In this document: positions 62,235 to 64,000 of the stretch, piece after piece
Numbering within the stretch: position 1 is the stretch's first letter
How the letters are laid out: each line of letters begins with the position of its first letter
Source: an uncultured Gilliamella sp.
GTDB taxonomy: Bacteria > Pseudomonadota > Gammaproteobacteria > Enterobacterales > Orbaceae
Assembly: GCA_946482005.1 (NCBI GenBank)
Contig: CAMLPV010000013.1
Coordinates: 1 to 64,000, forward strand
Length of the DNA stretch: 64,000 nt
Direction of reading: 5' to 3'
Translations under genes and position numbers: made by a program
The notes under the pieces: generated by a model
Seen by the model: only the letters and a program-made list of their open reading frames with translations
What the model was told of the DNA's origin: nothing
The model's database searches: none

Positions 62235-64000
62235 ATGAATAATTTACGAGAACTTACATTAAGAGGCACTATTTTAGGTGCTTTTATAACTGTCATTTTT
62301 ACTGCATCGAATGTCTATCTTGGCTTAAAAGTCGGATTAACATTTTCATCGGCTATACCTGCCGCAGTAATTTCAATGGCAATATTGAGGCTGTTTTCAG
62401 GATCAACAATCTTAGAAAATAATATGGTGCAAACCCAAGCTTCCGCTGCGGGTACATTATCTTCAATTATATTTGTTTTACCTGGCTTATTAATGATTGG
62501 GTATTGGCAAAGTTTTCCATTTTGGTTAACACTTGCAATTTGTGCCGCAGGTGGAATGCTAGGAGTACTATTTTCAATCCCGTTGCGTCACGTTATGGTG
62601 GTCAAAAGTAATTTACCCTATCCAGAAGGTGTTGCTGCTGCCGAAATATTAAAAGCTGGATCAAAGACTGAAGGAAATGACGCTAATGATGGACTAAAAG
62701 ATATTTTATTTGGTGGTGTGGTAGCCTCCATTGTGAGTTTATTTACTAATGGTTTTAGAATTTTGTCAGACAGCACCGCTTATTGGTTTACTGCTGGTAA
62801 ATCCATTTTTCAACTACCGATGGGCTTTTCGTTAGCGCTTTTGAGTGCTGGTTACTTGATAGGTATTATGTCAGGTATAGCGGTTTTAATTGGAACAATT
62901 ATTGCTTGGCTATTTGGCATTCCAATTTTAAGTCTAATTAGTGATTATGATTCAAGTCAACCTTTATCACAAATTGCTATGGGATTTTGGGCTAAAGATA
63001 TTCGCTTTATTGGTGCGGGTACTATTGCTATCGCAGCTATTTGGACACTACTTACTTTAATCAAACCAGTAATTGAAGGATTAAAAATTTCATTCAAAAC
63101 CATGCGCTCTGATGTATCAGCGAGCGATATTGCTCCAACAGATCAAGACTTATCACCTAAAACGATATTCTTAATCATGGCAGGCATGTTGATGATTCTA
63201 CTTATTACCTTTTATGCGTTTATTGCTGATAGTGGATTATCATTAGGCGTAGCATGGTCATTAGTCATATGTGCAGTACTATTTGCATTTATTATGGGCT
63301 TTTTAGTAGCAGCTGCTTGTGGTTATATGGCAGGATTAGTTGGATCATCCGCGAGTCCAATCTCAGGTATTGCGATTGTGGCTGCTATTGTTATTTCACT
63401 TATCTTACTTGGTTTAGGCGAAATCAATGGCATGTTGGACTCTATAGAAGGTACTAATTTTGCAACAGCCCTTGCACTATTTACCACCAGTGCTGTTTTA
63501 GCCGTGGCATGTATTTCTAATGATAACCTGCAAGATCTAAAAACGGGTTATTTAGTCCAAGCCACACCATGGAAACAGCAAGTCGCATTATTAATCGGTT
63601 GTATTGTTGGCGCTATTGTTATTGCCCCTATCTTAGAAATTTTATACAACGCTTATGGCTTCACTGGTGCGGTTCCGCGTCCAGATATGGATCAATCCCA
63701 AGTATTAGCTGCGCCACAAGCAACTCTTATGACAACCATTGCTAAAGGTATTTTTTCACATAATCTTGATTGGACCATGATCTTAATCGGCTTAGTGGTT
63801 GGTGCGGTTATTATTATTATTGACTTAGTTTTAGCTGCTAATAACTCTAAATTTAGATTGCCTGCTCTTGCAGTTGGTTTAGGTATTTATCTACCGCCAA
63901 GCATTACTATGCCTATCTTCGTGGGAACAGTATTATCATGGATTATAAAACGTAATGCATATGCAAAAGCAAGGACGCTTAAATTGAATCCAGAAGAAGA
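62235..64000 (+). CDS. OPT-family oligopeptide transporter, 5' part
   Basis: ATG 62235 opens a frame that remains open to the window edge, giving the first 588 residues of a usual 650 or so. It starts MNNLRELTLRGTILGAFITV with ASNVYLGLKVGLTFSSAIPA, the OPT signature. NNMVQTQASAAGTLSSIIF and SNLPYPEGVAAAEILKAG follow, then about a dozen membrane helices. Bacterial members of this subgroup are thought to import peptides; substrate unverified. No partner gene is visible. It is divergent from mazG. Confidence 0.93.
   Translation, partial: MNNLRELTLRGTILGAFITVIFTASNVYLGLKVGLTFSSAIPAAVISMAILRLFSGSTILENNMVQTQASAAGTLSSIIFVLPGLLMIGYWQSFPFWLTLAICAAGGMLGVLFSIPLRHVMVVKSNLPYPEGVAAAEILKAGSKTEGNDANDGLKDILFGGVVASIVSLFTNGFRILSDSTAYWFTAGKSIFQLPMGFSLALLSAGYLIGIMSGIAVLIGTIIAWLFGIPILSLISDYDSSQPLSQIAMGFWAKDIRFIGAGTIAIAAIWTLLTLIKPVIEGLKISFKTMRSDVSASDIAPTDQDLSPKTIFLIMAGMLMILLITFYAFIADSGLSLGVAWSLVICAVLFAFIMGFLVAAACGYMAGLVGSSASPISGIAIVAAIVISLILLGLGEINGMLDSIEGTNFATALALFTTSAVLAVACISNDNLQDLKTGYLVQATPWKQQVALLIGCIVGAIVIAPILEILYNAYGFTGAVPRPDMDQSQVLAAPQATLMTTIAKGIFSHNLDWTMILIGLVVGAVIIIIDLVLAANNSKFRLPALAVGLGIYLPPSITMPIFVGTVLSWIIKRNAYAKARTLKLNPEE

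Overview
The window is a 64 kb piece of an AT-rich gammaproteobacterial chromosome. Core proteins (GlnA, NtrB/NtrC, Cra, Aas, GltB, SecB, ManXYZ, MazG) resemble enterobacterial and pasteurellacean homologues closely, but the DNA is far more AT-rich, which fits the Orbales (Gilliamella/Orbus-type insect gut symbionts). That placement is an inference from protein resemblance and composition, not from a search.

Positions 1-11,703 are an accessory, partly decayed region. On the minus strand lie a degenerate N-terminal remnant of a sulfur-binding-domain HNH restriction endonuclease, a frameshifted HAD hydrolase and a Upf1/Dna2-like helicase with two compensating frameshifts, downstream of a perfect CRP-type palindrome. 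On the plus strand lie a flavin-binding-like protein with a nonsense codon near its start, an MBL-fold hydrolase carrying an Asn/Tyr/Asp/His low-complexity insert, an intact 1172-residue helicase fused to a C-terminal PLD nuclease domain (architecture of Mokosh type II antiphage proteins), and an unrecognised gene broken twice. No such lesions were seen in the remaining 52 kb.

Positions 11,890-28,000 hold a periplasmic alpha carbonic anhydrase, an outer-membrane barrel, tRNA-Asn, a LOG-family hydrolase, the fruBKA fructose PTS operon with its regulator cra and Cra operators, a Fur-boxed ferric-siderophore ABC operon, and glnA-ntrB-ntrC with a sigma-54 promoter and NtrC sites.

Positions 28,484-44,600 hold yibN-secB-gpsA, an ornithine cyclodeaminase homologue, aas-lplT-murQ, an exported carboxylesterase, a mannose-family PTS (manXYZ) followed by a DUF956 gene, the rpsP-rimM-trmD-rplS operon with a clear sigma-70 promoter, and a MarC protein.

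Positions 44,720-51,861 form an amino-acid/amine module: a permease, an ornithine/alanine-racemase-like enzyme, an antiporter-like permease and a group IV PLP decarboxylase on the minus strand, opposite a divergent PAS-AAA-Fis sigma-54 activator. The intergenic region carries a near-consensus sigma-54 promoter and two inverted repeats. Then come a YhiN-type flavoprotein, gltBD (glutamate synthase), two small unrecognised proteins, a glutathione transferase, mazG, and the 5' part of an OPT-family oligopeptide transporter running off the right edge.

The conserved part centres on sugar PTS uptake and nitrogen assimilation (glnA-ntrBC plus gltBD). The left end is defence-like accessory DNA that appears to be degrading.
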